This document shows positions 46,897 through 55,479 of a DNA stretch of 64,000 nt, piece by piece (position 1 is the first letter of the stretch; every line of letters starts with the position of its first letter). Location: NCBI GenBank assembly GCA_963811225.1, contig CAWEQO010000004.1, positions 1 to 64,000 of the forward strand, written 5' to 3'. Source of the stretch: CAWEQO01 sp963811225. GTDB taxonomy: Bacteria; Chloroflexota; Anaerolineae; Anaerolineales; Anaerolineaceae. Made by a program: the position numbers and the translations under genes. The notes under the pieces were generated by a model. The model did no database searches. It was not told where the DNA came from and saw only the letters and a program-made list of their open reading frames with translations.

Positions 46897-49575
46897 GATC
46901 TGATCGGTTTTCTTCCAGGTTGAAATTCTCCCCCTACCTTCTCTCTTCGACTGGTACAGCGCCTCGTCGGAGCGCTTGAACAGCGTCTCCAAGTTCGGGC
47001 AGGCTGCATCCATTTCTGTCACGCCGAAACTGACCGAAATCCAGACCGGGGTGCCGCCAATGTCAACCAGCATTTCCGATAGGGTGGTTTGGATGCGTTC
47101 GGCTATCAGGCGGGCATTGTCCAGGTCGGTCTCCGGCAGCAGGATCACAAACTCTTCACCACCGTAGCGGGCCACCAGGTCCAGCTCGCGCACCGCCTGC
47201 TGGCAGTGATTTGCCAGGGCGCTCAGCACCCGGTCGCCGGCCAGATGCCCATAAGTGTCGTTGAACATCTTGAACCGGTCGATGTCGATCATGATCAACG
47301 ACAGTGGCCGGCTGCTGCGCTGCGCCCGGCGGAACTCACGCTGCCCCACCTCAAAGAAATACCGCCGGTTGTACAATCCGGTCAGCGGATCGGTGACGGC
47401 CAGCTGCTGCACCTGCTTGAACAGGCGGGCTTTCTCGATGGCGATGGCGGCTTCATTGGCGAAGGACTGCATCAGGGCTGCGTCAGACTCATCGTATACG
47501 CCAATTTCCTGGCTGTCGATGGTCAGGCAGCCGATCACGGTGCCCTGAGCGACCAGCGGTACGCCGAGCCAGCCGTGGATAGAGCCCGTGTTCCCCCAAT
47601 CCTCGAAGCGCGGTTCTTTACCGGCATCCATCAGGATAATCGACTTTCCGCACTCGCGCATCTCATTGAATAAGGGATCGTTCGCCGGGAAGTAGGTACC
47701 GACCATCTGTTTGCTGACCGGGAAGCCCTTTCCGGCAACCATGTGCAGCCGGTCCTCTTCGAGCAAAAACACGGACGCACTATCGTAACGGATCACTCGC
47801 CCGGCATGGATCAGGATTCGGTCGAGCACCATGCTCAGATCCAGGGCGGATGTAACCGCCGATGAAGCCTGGCGCAGCGTCTCGGCCTCTTCAGCCCGAC
47901 GGCGTACCGCCTGGAACAGCCACACGTTTTGGATTGCGACGGCTGCCTGACGACCGACCGATTCCATCAGCGCCAAATCGCGTCCGGTGAAGCGCTTGTG
48001 CGGATCGAGACTGAAGATGCCTAACACCCCCATGCGCTCTTCTCCGGTGATCACCGGGACGGTGATATAGCCCTGCACTCCGGCCTCCATCCAGCCTCTG
48101 GGGGTGTCCGGCTGGAGCATACAGTCCTCCACCAGGACCGGCTCCATCTGCTCGGCGATTTCCCAGACGACGCTGCCTTCCATGGTCGATGATTGTTCTT
48201 CCAATCCTTTTGGAAGATTGAAAGAGTAAGCCGAGCGTACGGAGCCGCCATCCGAAGCAAACAGAGCCAGGGCAGAGCAGTCGCCGCCAATCAGCTCGGT
48301 TGCCAGCCGCAGAAGCTTGATTAACGCTGTCGGCAGGTCGAGCGTGCTGCTGATCGAGCGGATGAGGTCATTCAGAGCCTGCTCACGCCCCAGCATCTCG
48401 CTCGTCTCGGCGAACAGCCGGGCGTTTTGCAGCGCCAGTGATGCCTGCACGGCAAATGCGGACAGCAGCTTGGCGTGTCCCTGGTTGTAAAACCCGCTTT
48501 CCATCTTGTCAAGTGACAGAATGGCATAGATTTTAGCCTCGGAAATAATCGGCACGCCGGCCCACGAGCGCACATGCTCGCCCCCTTCCACCCACTTCCA
48601 ACCCGGTTCGACAGTGGTATCGGGAACGATGACCGGCCGGCGCGTTTCCACCATCTGCCGTATACTCTCCACTTCCTTAATGTGGAATACCACCTTGCCG
48701 GCCTTCTCGACCGCCTCCTGGCCCAGCTGCTCGAATCCCTGCAAGCGGATGATCTTGGCTTGCTCGCCCTGCACAGCCATCACGCTGGCGGTGTCATAAG
48801 GCACCAGGCGATGCACCTGCTCCAGCAGCCGCTCGATGACGGTGTTGTGGTCGAGAGTGGCGATAAGCTGGATACCGATATCTTGCAGCACCTGGGCCAA
48901 CTGGCGCTGCTCGCGTTCAGAGGTGTACAGGCGCTGGATCACTAGCTCCGAGTGGCTGCGCTGCACGACTGCGCCCAACAGGCTGGCAATTACCTTCAGG
49001 GCGGTTTCGTCCGTCTCGGTCCAATACCGCTCGTTCCAGCAGTCATCCATCCCGACCAGCCCCCACCACTGCCCATCCACGATCACCGGCGCAGCCAGCA
49101 GAGAGCGAGTACCCAGTTCGGACCAGATGCGCTGCTCTCCGGCAGGGAGTTCTCCCAGCAGGGCGCGGATGGTATGGTCCTTGGGTAGGATGCTTTCCCA
49201 GCGTTGCAGTCCGGCTTCCTTCAGGGATAGGTTTTGCAGTTTGGGGCTGCTGCCCAGCTGTGGGGCGGCTTTAGCGGCCCAGGTGTGCCGCAGGCTGATG
49301 GTGATTTCGCCTTTTGGACCGGTCTCGTTTTCGAACACGAACAGCCGGCTTGCTTTCAATGCCTGTCCAAAACGGTCGATTGTACCGGTAAAGCGTTCAT
49401 CCCAGGGACCATGCGCGTCGAGAATCGAGCGGGCGACCAGATTGGTGGCTTCCAGTGCGGCAGTCAAGGTTGCTGCGCGACCTTCTAACGGCATCGTAGG
49501 AACTTGCCAGGAGGCAGCGGTTGTCTTCTTGTTTGCCTGGAAAAGGCGCCACAATCGGTCGAGCAGCTTCGACAT
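46891..49575 (-). CDS. multi-GAF diguanylate cyclase
   Basis: An 894-residue soluble sensor with four GAF domains (about 30-215, 230-395, 400-560, 570-720) and a C-terminal GGDEF domain. The cyclase shows DPLTGLYNRRYFFEVGQREF, MIDIDRFKMFNDTYGHLAGD and ARYGGEEFVILLPE; RELD five residues before GGEEF is an RxxD inhibitory site. No membrane segments are seen. It should make cyclic di-GMP in response to cytoplasmic ligands. It sits near an HD-GYP phosphodiesterase and upstream of a corrinoid module on the same strand, but no functional link is shown. Confidence 0.93.
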   Translation of the reverse strand: MSKLLDRLWRLFQANKKTTAASWQVPTMPLEGRAATLTAALEATNLVARSILDAHGPWDERFTGTIDRFGQALKASRLFVFENETGPKGEITISLRHTWAAKAAPQLGSSPKLQNLSLKEAGLQRWESILPKDHTIRALLGELPAGEQRIWSELGTRSLLAAPVIVDGQWWGLVGMDDCWNERYWTETDETALKVIASLLGAVVQRSHSELVIQRLYTSEREQRQLAQVLQDIGIQLIATLDHNTVIERLLEQVHRLVPYDTASVMAVQGEQAKIIRLQGFEQLGQEAVEKAGKVVFHIKEVESIRQMVETRRPVIVPDTTVEPGWKWVEGGEHVRSWAGVPIISEAKIYAILSLDKMESGFYNQGHAKLLSAFAVQASLALQNARLFAETSEMLGREQALNDLIRSISSTLDLPTALIKLLRLATELIGGDCSALALFASDGGSVRSAYSFNLPKGLEEQSSTMEGSVVWEIAEQMEPVLVEDCMLQPDTPRGWMEAGVQGYITVPVITGEERMGVLGIFSLDPHKRFTGRDLALMESVGRQAAVAIQNVWLFQAVRRRAEEAETLRQASSAVTSALDLSMVLDRILIHAGRVIRYDSASVFLLEEDRLHMVAGKGFPVSKQMVGTYFPANDPLFNEMRECGKSIILMDAGKEPRFEDWGNTGSIHGWLGVPLVAQGTVIGCLTIDSQEIGVYDESDAALMQSFANEAAIAIEKARLFKQVQQLAVTDPLTGLYNRRYFFEVGQREFRRAQRSSRPLSLIMIDIDRFKMFNDTYGHLAGDRVLSALANHCQQAVRELDLVARYGGEEFVILLPETDLDNARLIAERIQTTLSEMLVDIGGTPVWISVSFGVTEMDAACPNLETLFKRSDEALYQSKREGRGRISTWKKTDQIL

Positions 49576-49584
49576 CGCGATCCT

Positions 49585-50010
49585 TTAAAAATACAGGGCG
49601 TCAACAAATCGGCGCGTAAACTCCGGATAAATTGTCAGTTCTATATATTGTACACGGGAAACGATTTCTGTAGATTCGGCGCGCTTGCGGCAAGAAAGCA
49701 GCATCTCTTTGGCGCCGACACCGGCTGCATTACCCACCTGGCGGAAGCGCTCCAGTGGCGCCGCCGGGAACATACCGATCCGCTTGGCGCTGCTCAGGTC
49801 CAGGTAGGTGCCGAATGCCCCGGCGATGATCCAGGCTTGCACCTCTTCGACCCGCAGACCGGCCTCGTGCAGTAGGATCTCGATGCCGGCCCGGATTGCG
49901 CCTTTGGCCAGCTGTATCTCGTTTACGTCCTTACGGGTAACAACGATGTCTCGCCCATGGCCGGTTTGAGAGGCCGGGGCCAGCAAGTACTCCGCCCGGC
50001 GGTCCTGCAT
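49585..50010 (-). CDS. corrinoid-activating ATPase, C-terminal part after a frameshift
   Basis: The 141-residue frame is the C-terminal end of the RACo-type activator (DUF4445). It reads VVTRKDVNEIQLAKGAIRAG and IAGAFGTYLDLSSAKRIGM, the conserved end of the ASKHA domain. Upstream in the same frame the sequence continues ALDHRGALNRHDERVRMQDR, which joins the ELG of the preceding frame once one G of a GGG run near 50059-50061 is removed. The listed start is an artefact of the shift. Whether the cell makes a full protein depends on whether the shift is real. Confidence 0.85.
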   Translation of the reverse strand: MQDRRAEYLLAPASQTGHGRDIVVTRKDVNEIQLAKGAIRAGIEILLHEAGLRVEEVQAWIIAGAFGTYLDLSSAKRIGMFPAAPLERFRQVGNAAGVGAKEMLLSCRKRAESTEIVSRVQYIELTIYPEFTRRFVDALYF

Positions 50011-50023
50011 GCGGACGCGCTCG

Positions 50024-51439
50024 TCATGCCGGTTGAGCGCACCGCGATGATCGAGCGCGCCCGAGTTCGAGCATCTGCGAAAGGGCGGTCAGGATGCCTG
50101 TACCGCAAATGCCAACCGGCGGCTTCCCGCCGATGGTAACCGAGCTCACTTGCCCGTTGGAAATGGTTACCCGCTCGATGGCTCCAGGAGCGGCGCGCAT
50201 GCCGTCATGGATGTGGGCGCCCTCAAAGGCCGGACCGGATGCCGTCGAGCAGGTGAGGATCTTGCCTTGATGCACCAGGCTGATCTCGGTGTTGGTGCCG
50301 ATATCGACCAGCGCCAGCGTTTTGTCCGCGGCGAAAGCTTGAGCTGCCAGCAGCGCCGAGGTGTGGTCTGCGCCAACGTATCCGGCGATGTTGGCCGGCA
50401 GGTAGAAGCGCGCTCCCGTTGAAATTTCGAGACCGACTTCCGCCGCCCGGGCTTCGAACGGCTCACTGACCGAAGGGATATACGGCGCTGCGCCGAGCTG
50501 CTCCACCGGCAGGCCGCTGAAGAAGTGATGCATGGCCGTGTTGCCCACCAGCACCGCATCCACAATTTGCTCGCGGGAAGCGCCCACCTGATTGCACAAC
50601 TGCCGGCTGACTTCGTTCAGTGTGTCCACCAGACGGGTTTGCAGCAGCTGGCGGTTGGCCGCGCTCTTGTTGGCGAAGGCGATCCGGCTGACCACATCTT
50701 CGCCGTAGGCGATCTGCGGATTCATTGCGCCGGTCTTGGCTAACGTAGCCCCAGATTCCAGGTCGACCAGGTAGACAGCCAGCTTTGTCGAGCCCATGTC
50801 GACCGCCAGACCCAACAGCGACTGGCCCGGTTTCAGCGCTGCGATCAAATGGGCCCCTTTGGCTCCCTCCGCTTGCGGCTGCAGCGCCAACCGCACCGAC
50901 CAGTCCTGCGCCCGCAGCCTCTCAGAAAGATTGGATACCACCGCCAGGTCGGCTCGCAGCGGCGTCCATCCCCGACTGGATAAAGCGTCTTCCACCCGAG
51001 TCAGATCGGAACGCAAGTCTTCGAGGTTAGGGGGCTGCAAGGTGAGATCGACGGCGATTACCCCAGGGTCGAGCGACAGGGCATTCTCCTGCCCATCCAC
51101 CTGCATCTTCTGGGCAGCAGGCAGCGATTCGGGCGGGATGTCGATGCGCACGTCGCTGAGCGGCTCGGCCTGGCAGGCCAGGCGAAAGCCTTCCGCCGCC
51201 TGCTCGGGTGAGAGCTCGGCTTCTTCCGTCAGGGTTGGCTCGGACAACTGGCCGCTGACCAGACGAACCAGACAGGTTGCGCAAATGCCGACGCCGCCGC
51301 AGGCCGTGACAAGGTCAACTCCGGCCTTTTGGGCGGCGTCCAACAAATTTTCACCCGGGCTTACCTGCACACGGCGTCCGACCGGTTCCAGATCGACAGT
51401 GTAGGTTTGCATGGGTTGATTTTTTTTCGAATCAGGCAT
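50024..51439 (-). CDS. corrinoid-activating 2Fe-2S/ASKHA ATPase (RACo-like), 5' part
   Basis: A reductive activator of corrinoid proteins: it uses a [2Fe-2S] ferredoxin domain and ATP to return inactive cob(II)amide to cob(I)amide. The ferredoxin domain (about 10-95) shows TACGGVGICATCLVRL with a further Cys in LACQAEP. The ASKHA domain shows LLGLAVDMGSTKLAVYLVDL, VLVGNTAMHHF and LALVDIGTNTEISL. The frame ends early at GRARSSRC because of a single-base shift. The ATG at 51439 overlaps the methyltransferase stop; a later ATG at 51412 is also possible. It is the third gene of the corrinoid operon. Confidence 0.88.
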   Translation of the reverse strand: MPDSKKNQPMQTYTVDLEPVGRRVQVSPGENLLDAAQKAGVDLVTACGGVGICATCLVRLVSGQLSEPTLTEEAELSPEQAAEGFRLACQAEPLSDVRIDIPPESLPAAQKMQVDGQENALSLDPGVIAVDLTLQPPNLEDLRSDLTRVEDALSSRGWTPLRADLAVVSNLSERLRAQDWSVRLALQPQAEGAKGAHLIAALKPGQSLLGLAVDMGSTKLAVYLVDLESGATLAKTGAMNPQIAYGEDVVSRIAFANKSAANRQLLQTRLVDTLNEVSRQLCNQVGASREQIVDAVLVGNTAMHHFFSGLPVEQLGAAPYIPSVSEPFEARAAEVGLEISTGARFYLPANIAGYVGADHTSALLAAQAFAADKTLALVDIGTNTEISLVHQGKILTCSTASGPAFEGAHIHDGMRAAPGAIERVTISNGQVSSVTIGGKPPVGICGTGILTALSQMLELGRARSSRCAQPA

Positions 51440-52064
51440 TCTCGGCAGGTTTCTTGGCCGCCAGGGTAATCTGGTGCAGATGCTCCGGGCTGGTGCCGCA
51501 GCAGCCGCCAACTACATTGGCCCCGGCTGCCAGCCACTCGCTCACCCGCGCTCCCATTTCCTCGGGCGTAAGGCTGTAGACCGGGCGATCTTCGGCGTCC
51601 AGCTCCGGCAGGCCGGCGTTAGGCTTGAACCACAACGGCAGTTCAGTAGCGCTGCTCAACTCATGCAGGGACTTCAGGTTCTCATCCAGGCTGCGACCGC
51701 AGTTAATGCCAATCACGTCCACACCCAGCTCGGGTAACTGCCGACAAATTTGGGAGGGCTTGACGCCCATCATAGTGCGGGTGCCGCGATCGAAGCTGAA
51801 CGAGCATACCAGCGGCAAGTCGCTGACCGCTTTCGTGCCTTCGATGGCCGCCTGGGCCTCGCTCAGGTCGAACTGGGTCTCGATGATCAGCAGGTCCACG
51901 CCCGCTTCCGTCAGCGCCTGCGCTTGCTGGCGATAGGCCGCCAGGGCAACCTCCGGCTCCAGCGGACCGTAGGGCTTGAGCAGATGGCCCAGCGGCCCCA
52001 TCGATCCGGCCACCAGCACGTTCCGATCGGACTGTTCGTCCGCGGCCTGGCGCGCTGAACTCAA
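51432..52064 (-). CDS. homocysteine-S-methyltransferase-like corrinoid methyltransferase, 3' part
   Basis: The C-terminal ~210 residues of a TIM-barrel methyltransferase. It has VAGSMGPLGHLL, IETQFDLSEAQAAIEG, and the zinc ligands in GINCGRSLDENL and VVGGCCGTSPEHL (three Cys). This Zn site activates a thiol or another methyl acceptor or donor. The N-terminal part is in another frame, joined near 52062-52068. It ends overlapping the activator gene. With the corrinoid protein and activator it forms a methyl transfer module; the methyl donor is unknown. Confidence 0.87.
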   Translation of the reverse strand: MSSARQAADEQSDRNVLVAGSMGPLGHLLKPYGPLEPEVALAAYRQQAQALTEAGVDLLIIETQFDLSEAQAAIEGTKAVSDLPLVCSFSFDRGTRTMMGVKPSQICRQLPELGVDVIGINCGRSLDENLKSLHELSSATELPLWFKPNAGLPELDAEDRPVYSLTPEEMGARVSEWLAAGANVVGGCCGTSPEHLHQITLAAKKPAENA

Positions 52065-52332
52065 CCGCCTTGTGGTTGAGCTCGGCGGCCTTTACGGCCA
52101 AACCGGCGTTTTCTAAGCGCACCGACGTGCCCCCAAAAGTGCAGGTCAGGATGATGTCGGAGCCGGCCTGGATAAAGCTGCGATGCAGCCCCAGAATTTC
52201 TTCGGGGCGTTCCAGTACCCACACTTCAGCGGGAATACCCATCGACAGGCCGCGCACCTGCAGGTTCGTGCCGGTTGCGCCGTCGGATACCAGAACCTCA
52301 CCGGCCTTGATTCGCTCTAAAAACGCGCTCAT
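51703..52332 (-). CDS. homocysteine-S-methyltransferase-like protein, 5' part
   Basis: Only the first ~90 residues (52332 to about 52066) are real: VSDGATGTNLQVRGL, AGSDIILTCTFGGTSVRLEN and AAELNHKAV, the barrel start of a homocysteine methyltransferase as in MetH. Beyond that, the frame reads unrelated sequence to 51703 while the true continuation (SSARQAADE) is one frame over. An extra G in the GCGG near 52065 explains the shift. The ATG overlaps the stop of the corrinoid protein gene (TAATG). Confidence 0.85.
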   Translation of the reverse strand: MSAFLERIKAGEVLVSDGATGTNLQVRGLSMGIPAEVWVLERPEEILGLHRSFIQAGSDIILTCTFGGTSVRLENAGLAVKAAELNHKAVEFSAPGRGRTVRSERAGGRIDGAAGPSAQALRSAGAGGCPGGLSPASAGADGSGRGPADHRDPVRPERGPGGHRRHESGQRLAAGMLVQLRSRHPHYDGRQALPNLSAVTRAGCGRDWH

Positions 52333-52982
52333 TAACGCAGGAGCTCCTTCGCAATCGCCACTGCCCGGCTGGCATCCTGAGCATAGCCGTCGGCGCCGAT
52401 TTGTTTGGCGTACTTGTCATTCAAAGGCGCGCCACCGACCATCACTTTGACCTGGTCGCGCAGGCCGGCTTCTTTCAACGCATCGATGGTTGCTTTCATG
52501 TTAGGCATGGTGGTCGTCAACAGCGCCGACATGGCAACGATCTGCGCACCCGTGTTCTTGACCGCCTCGACGAACTTCTCGGGCGACACATCCGCTCCCA
52601 AGTCGACGATTTCGAAGGCTGCCCCTTCCAGCATCATGCAAACCAGATTCTTACCGATGTCGTGCAGATCGCCTTTGACCGTACCGGCAACGATCTTACC
52701 GGCGGATTTGATGTTCGATTGGACCAGGTGCGGCTTCAGCACCGCCAGGCCTGACTGCATGGCGCGCGCCGAGATCAGCATTTCAGGGACGAAGTACTCT
52801 TCCTCTTCGAACTTCTGACCTACCTCGGCCATCGCCGCGACCATGCCCTCGTTCAGGATTACGCCCGGGTCGATTCCCTGATCGAGTGCCGCCTGGACGT
52901 TTTCCGCGGTTGGTTTCTCGACGTTTTCCAGCAGATCCCCTTCAACAATGCCATCATAGACGGTTTGGACTACAGGTTCCAT
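52332..52982 (-). CDS. corrinoid (B12-binding) methyltransferase protein
   Basis: A 216-residue corrinoid protein of the MtbC/MtaC type. A helical cap domain (1-90) with NEGMVAAMAEVGQKFEEEEY and PEMLISARAM precedes the B12 Rossmann domain with VKGDLHDIGKNLV (D-x-H-x-x-G, cobalt His), GADVSPE and SALLTTTMPNM. It carries a methyl group on cobalt between two methyltransferases. It is first in a three-gene run, overlapping the methyltransferase gene. The substrate-specific methyltransferase that would load it is not in the window. Confidence 0.93.
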   Translation of the reverse strand: MEPVVQTVYDGIVEGDLLENVEKPTAENVQAALDQGIDPGVILNEGMVAAMAEVGQKFEEEEYFVPEMLISARAMQSGLAVLKPHLVQSNIKSAGKIVAGTVKGDLHDIGKNLVCMMLEGAAFEIVDLGADVSPEKFVEAVKNTGAQIVAMSALLTTTMPNMKATIDALKEAGLRDQVKVMVGGAPLNDKYAKQIGADGYAQDASRAVAIAKELLR

Positions 52983-53063
52983 GGATATCTATCTCCTTGT
53001 TTGGATGTTGGCTTTTCGATCGTGATGAATGCCAGTACTGTCCTATTATAATGGGAAAAAGAA

Positions 53064-53120
53064 AGTAGAGAACACAGAACCGTTAGAGCGCTTAATTCTA
53101 ACGGTTCTGTATTCTCTACT
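53064..53120. repeat. inverted repeat, GA-rich class
   Basis: Arms 53064-53087 and 53097-53120 pair over 24 bp with one mismatch. A further GTAGAGAACAAAGAG-like half-site (on the minus strand) follows on the right side to 53136. It lies at the 3' end of the M24-fold gene. Confidence 0.8.
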
Positions 53121-53134
53121 CTTTGTTCTCTACT

Positions 53135-54223
53135 TTACATTTCCAGAATCGCAGGCCGCTCCATGGTTGTGCCGTCTTCCAGGGACACCTGGATCATCGG
53201 CCAGCCGGCGATGGTGGTGATCACCTCGTTATCCTGCTCGCCCACCAGGAGGGTATCTTCGCTCTTGACGCCGGTGATCGAGGGGTTCCAGGCATAGGCC
53301 TGACGCAGCAGCACCTTGTCCTGGCTGCCGGGGGTTGCCAGCCACTCACGCGGCTCGTAACCGGCCGGGCCGCCCTGGTGGTGCAGCCGCCACTCATCCT
53401 GGAAGCCGGCGGCAGCGTAGGCCGCCTGGGCATCGGCAAACACCTCGCCCAGCGTGCGGCCCGGGCGGGCGCGGGCGATGAAGGTGGCGTCCACCTTGGC
53501 GCAGGCTTCTTCCTTCTCACGCAGATCATCCGGCAGCTGGCCAAAGTACACCAGCCGCGTGATGGATGCCACCAGCCCCTTCCAGCGCCCACACAGCACC
53601 AGCATGGCGTAACGCTCCAACTTCTTGCCGGTTGGCAGCGGGTGACGATAGGCGTAGATGCGCTCATCGGTGGCGATCAGGTTGACGATCGGCTGCGCGC
53701 CGCGCTTCTGAGCCGCCTCGCCCAGCAGGGCAGCGATCTCGTATTCGGTCATGCCGGGTTTCACCGCCCGAATTGCTTCGTCCATGGCCTGGGCGCACCA
53801 CTTACCCAGCGTGCGGAAGCGGTCGTCCTCTTCCGGCGACAGGTCGGCTCGCAAGTGCGTGACCTCGCTGCTCAAGTCGTCCGCGCCGGTCAGGGACGTG
53901 TCCGCCCCGGTGCGCAGCTCGTGGGTCAGGTCTCGCAAAGCCGGGTTGGGCTGCCACCAGGGCGCGACCTGGAACTGCCAGCCCTGGTCCTTGAGGTGTT
54001 CCTCCTTATCGAGCCGCTCAGCCTCGATGTTGTTGGTGATCAGATACTTACCTTTTCTCGTAATTAACAGCGACGCCTCCCCGAATGAGGAAGCGGTGTT
54101 GATGTAGGATGAAGAGCCGTCCGTGGCCCAGGCGAAACTGCTGGCCTTGGTCAGTAAAAAAGCGTCCAGCCCTTTTTGTTCCATTAGCGCCTGAATGGCT
54201 TGCTGCTTCTGTTCGTATCCCAT
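53135..54223 (-). CDS. M24 (pita-bread) family protein, non-canonical metal site
   Basis: A 362-residue creatinase/aminopeptidase-P-fold protein. The C-terminal pita-bread domain is clear, but several metal ligands are changed: the first Asp is Cys in LVLCGRW, the second is Ala in VASITR, and a Glu is Asn in AWNPSITG; the final Glu (KSEDTLLV) remains. HHQGGPAGYEPRE replaces the usual HGxG. Homologues with the HHQGG form, as I recall, exist widely, so this is a subfamily trait rather than decay. It is unlikely to be a standard metallopeptidase. It ends the hydrogenase-sulfur gene run. Confidence 0.85.
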   Translation of the reverse strand: MGYEQKQQAIQALMEQKGLDAFLLTKASSFAWATDGSSSYINTASSFGEASLLITRKGKYLITNNIEAERLDKEEHLKDQGWQFQVAPWWQPNPALRDLTHELRTGADTSLTGADDLSSEVTHLRADLSPEEDDRFRTLGKWCAQAMDEAIRAVKPGMTEYEIAALLGEAAQKRGAQPIVNLIATDERIYAYRHPLPTGKKLERYAMLVLCGRWKGLVASITRLVYFGQLPDDLREKEEACAKVDATFIARARPGRTLGEVFADAQAAYAAAGFQDEWRLHHQGGPAGYEPREWLATPGSQDKVLLRQAYAWNPSITGVKSEDTLLVGEQDNEVITTIAGWPMIQVSLEDGTTMERPAILEM

Positions 54224-54286
54224 GTTCCCTCCTGGTAGAATAAATTGGATCGATCATCATGCTTATTTTACATTTATTTAAGAGAG

Positions 54287-54354
54287 AAGAGAGCAGAGAA
54301 CAGAGAGTAGTCCGAGCGGAAATGCTCGGACTACTCTCTGTTCTCTGCTCTCTT
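54287..54354. repeat. 31-bp perfect inverted repeat, GA-rich class
   Basis: Arms 54287-54317 and 54324-54354 pair perfectly with a 6-base loop and carry GCAGAGAACAGAGAG. It separates the lipoate ligase gene from the M24-fold gene, both minus strand. Confidence 0.88.
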
Positions 54355-54412
54355 GACTTGTACACCTGGGGAGCAGGCTTTCCCACTCCCCAATTGACCA
54401 ACTGCCTGACGT

Positions 54413-55468
54413 CTATCCGCCTGGCGAGAGCGCTCGAGCGAAATCGACCGGATTAACCCCCGGCGATTCGATGCTAAACTGATTGTAGAAAACCTGGATG
54501 GCGGCGGCGATGTCGTTCTGAGAGGCTGCCACGCCTTCCAGCGCTTTCTCCATGTCCTCCAGTTTGGCCTGAGGGAAGAAGAAGAAGTCGCCCGAGACGT
54601 GCACGTCGCGCAGGCTGCCCTGGTCGTTGACCGCCGTGACCCGGATCAACCCACCCGGCGACTTGATCGCGTTCTGGACAACGTACACGCCGTCCCGGAT
54701 CTTGACTTCGCGGTCATCCACTTTGCGCCGGTCGTTGTCATACAGCCATTCGTCCGTGTACATCTCGGCGAACAGCTCTTCCGCCTTGGCGGTGATGACC
54801 GGGTCGACTTCGGTCTTCATCTCCAGCGGCCCGAGCAGCGGCTCGTAGTGTTTCGCCAGGGCGGCCGCCAGATCGCGCGTCTCAGGCGCTGTGCCCGTCT
54901 CACGCAGCATGGTGGTCAGGTTCTCCTGCAGGGTCTTGTAGACCTTGTCGCGGAACTTCTCGTCCGGCACGCGCAGGATCTTGCTCATCATCTCGTAGGG
55001 AAAGTCGATGATGAAGTTGCCGACCAGGATGTTCATGCCCTCGACCTCAGCAGCGCCGGTGCCGGAGATCTTGCGCCCGTTGGCCAGGATGTCGTTGACC
55101 GGCTTATAGACCGCCGGGACGCCAAACTCGCGGAAGGTTTCGATCACCGGGCCGAGGAACTTGCGGTAGAAGTCCTCTTTGTTGTCAGGCACTTCGGGGT
55201 GCTTGCTGTTGATGATCAACTGGAAGAACAGCTGCTCCCCGTCCAGATAGACTGCTCCGCCGCCCACCTCACGCCGGAACATGGGGATGCCTTGTTCTTG
55301 TGCATATTCCAGGTTGATCTCCTGCCGGGCATCTTGATGGAAGCCAAGGCAGACGTAGGGCGTCGCCGGGCGCAGCACGAACAGCACGTCGCGACCCAGG
55401 TGGGCGGCGGCATGGTACAGAGCCTGGCTGTGCTGCCAGGAGACACGATCTAAGAAATAGAATTCCAT
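54413..55468 (-). CDS. lplA: lipoate-protein ligase A
   Basis: A 351-residue full-length LplA that activates lipoate with ATP and attaches it to a lysine of a lipoyl domain. The catalytic domain has MFRREVGGGAVYLDGEQL and NDILANGRKISGTGAAE (the Lys that holds the adenylate). The C-terminal accessory domain has NAIKSPGGLIRVTAV and DVHVSGDFFFFPQA. The ATG at 55468 with GGGAG upstream is preferred to one ten codons earlier. The only lipoyl domain nearby is the GcvH-like carrier at 61108, in the same gene run, so that is the likely partner; pyruvate dehydrogenase or glycine cleavage genes are not in the window. Confidence 0.9.
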   Translation of the reverse strand: MEFYFLDRVSWQHSQALYHAAAHLGRDVLFVLRPATPYVCLGFHQDARQEINLEYAQEQGIPMFRREVGGGAVYLDGEQLFFQLIINSKHPEVPDNKEDFYRKFLGPVIETFREFGVPAVYKPVNDILANGRKISGTGAAEVEGMNILVGNFIIDFPYEMMSKILRVPDEKFRDKVYKTLQENLTTMLRETGTAPETRDLAAALAKHYEPLLGPLEMKTEVDPVITAKAEELFAEMYTDEWLYDNDRRKVDDREVKIRDGVYVVQNAIKSPGGLIRVTAVNDQGSLRDVHVSGDFFFFPQAKLEDMEKALEGVAASQNDIAAAIQVFYNQFSIESPGVNPVDFARALSPGG

Positions 55469-55479
55469 CTGCTCCCTTT

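Noticed and set aside
40600..52070. Programmed frameshifting to explain the split HD-GYP, RACo-like and methyltransferase genes.
   Set aside because: No slippery heptamer with a following pseudoknot was seen, and the three shifts are of different kinds in short G runs; error or mutation is simpler.
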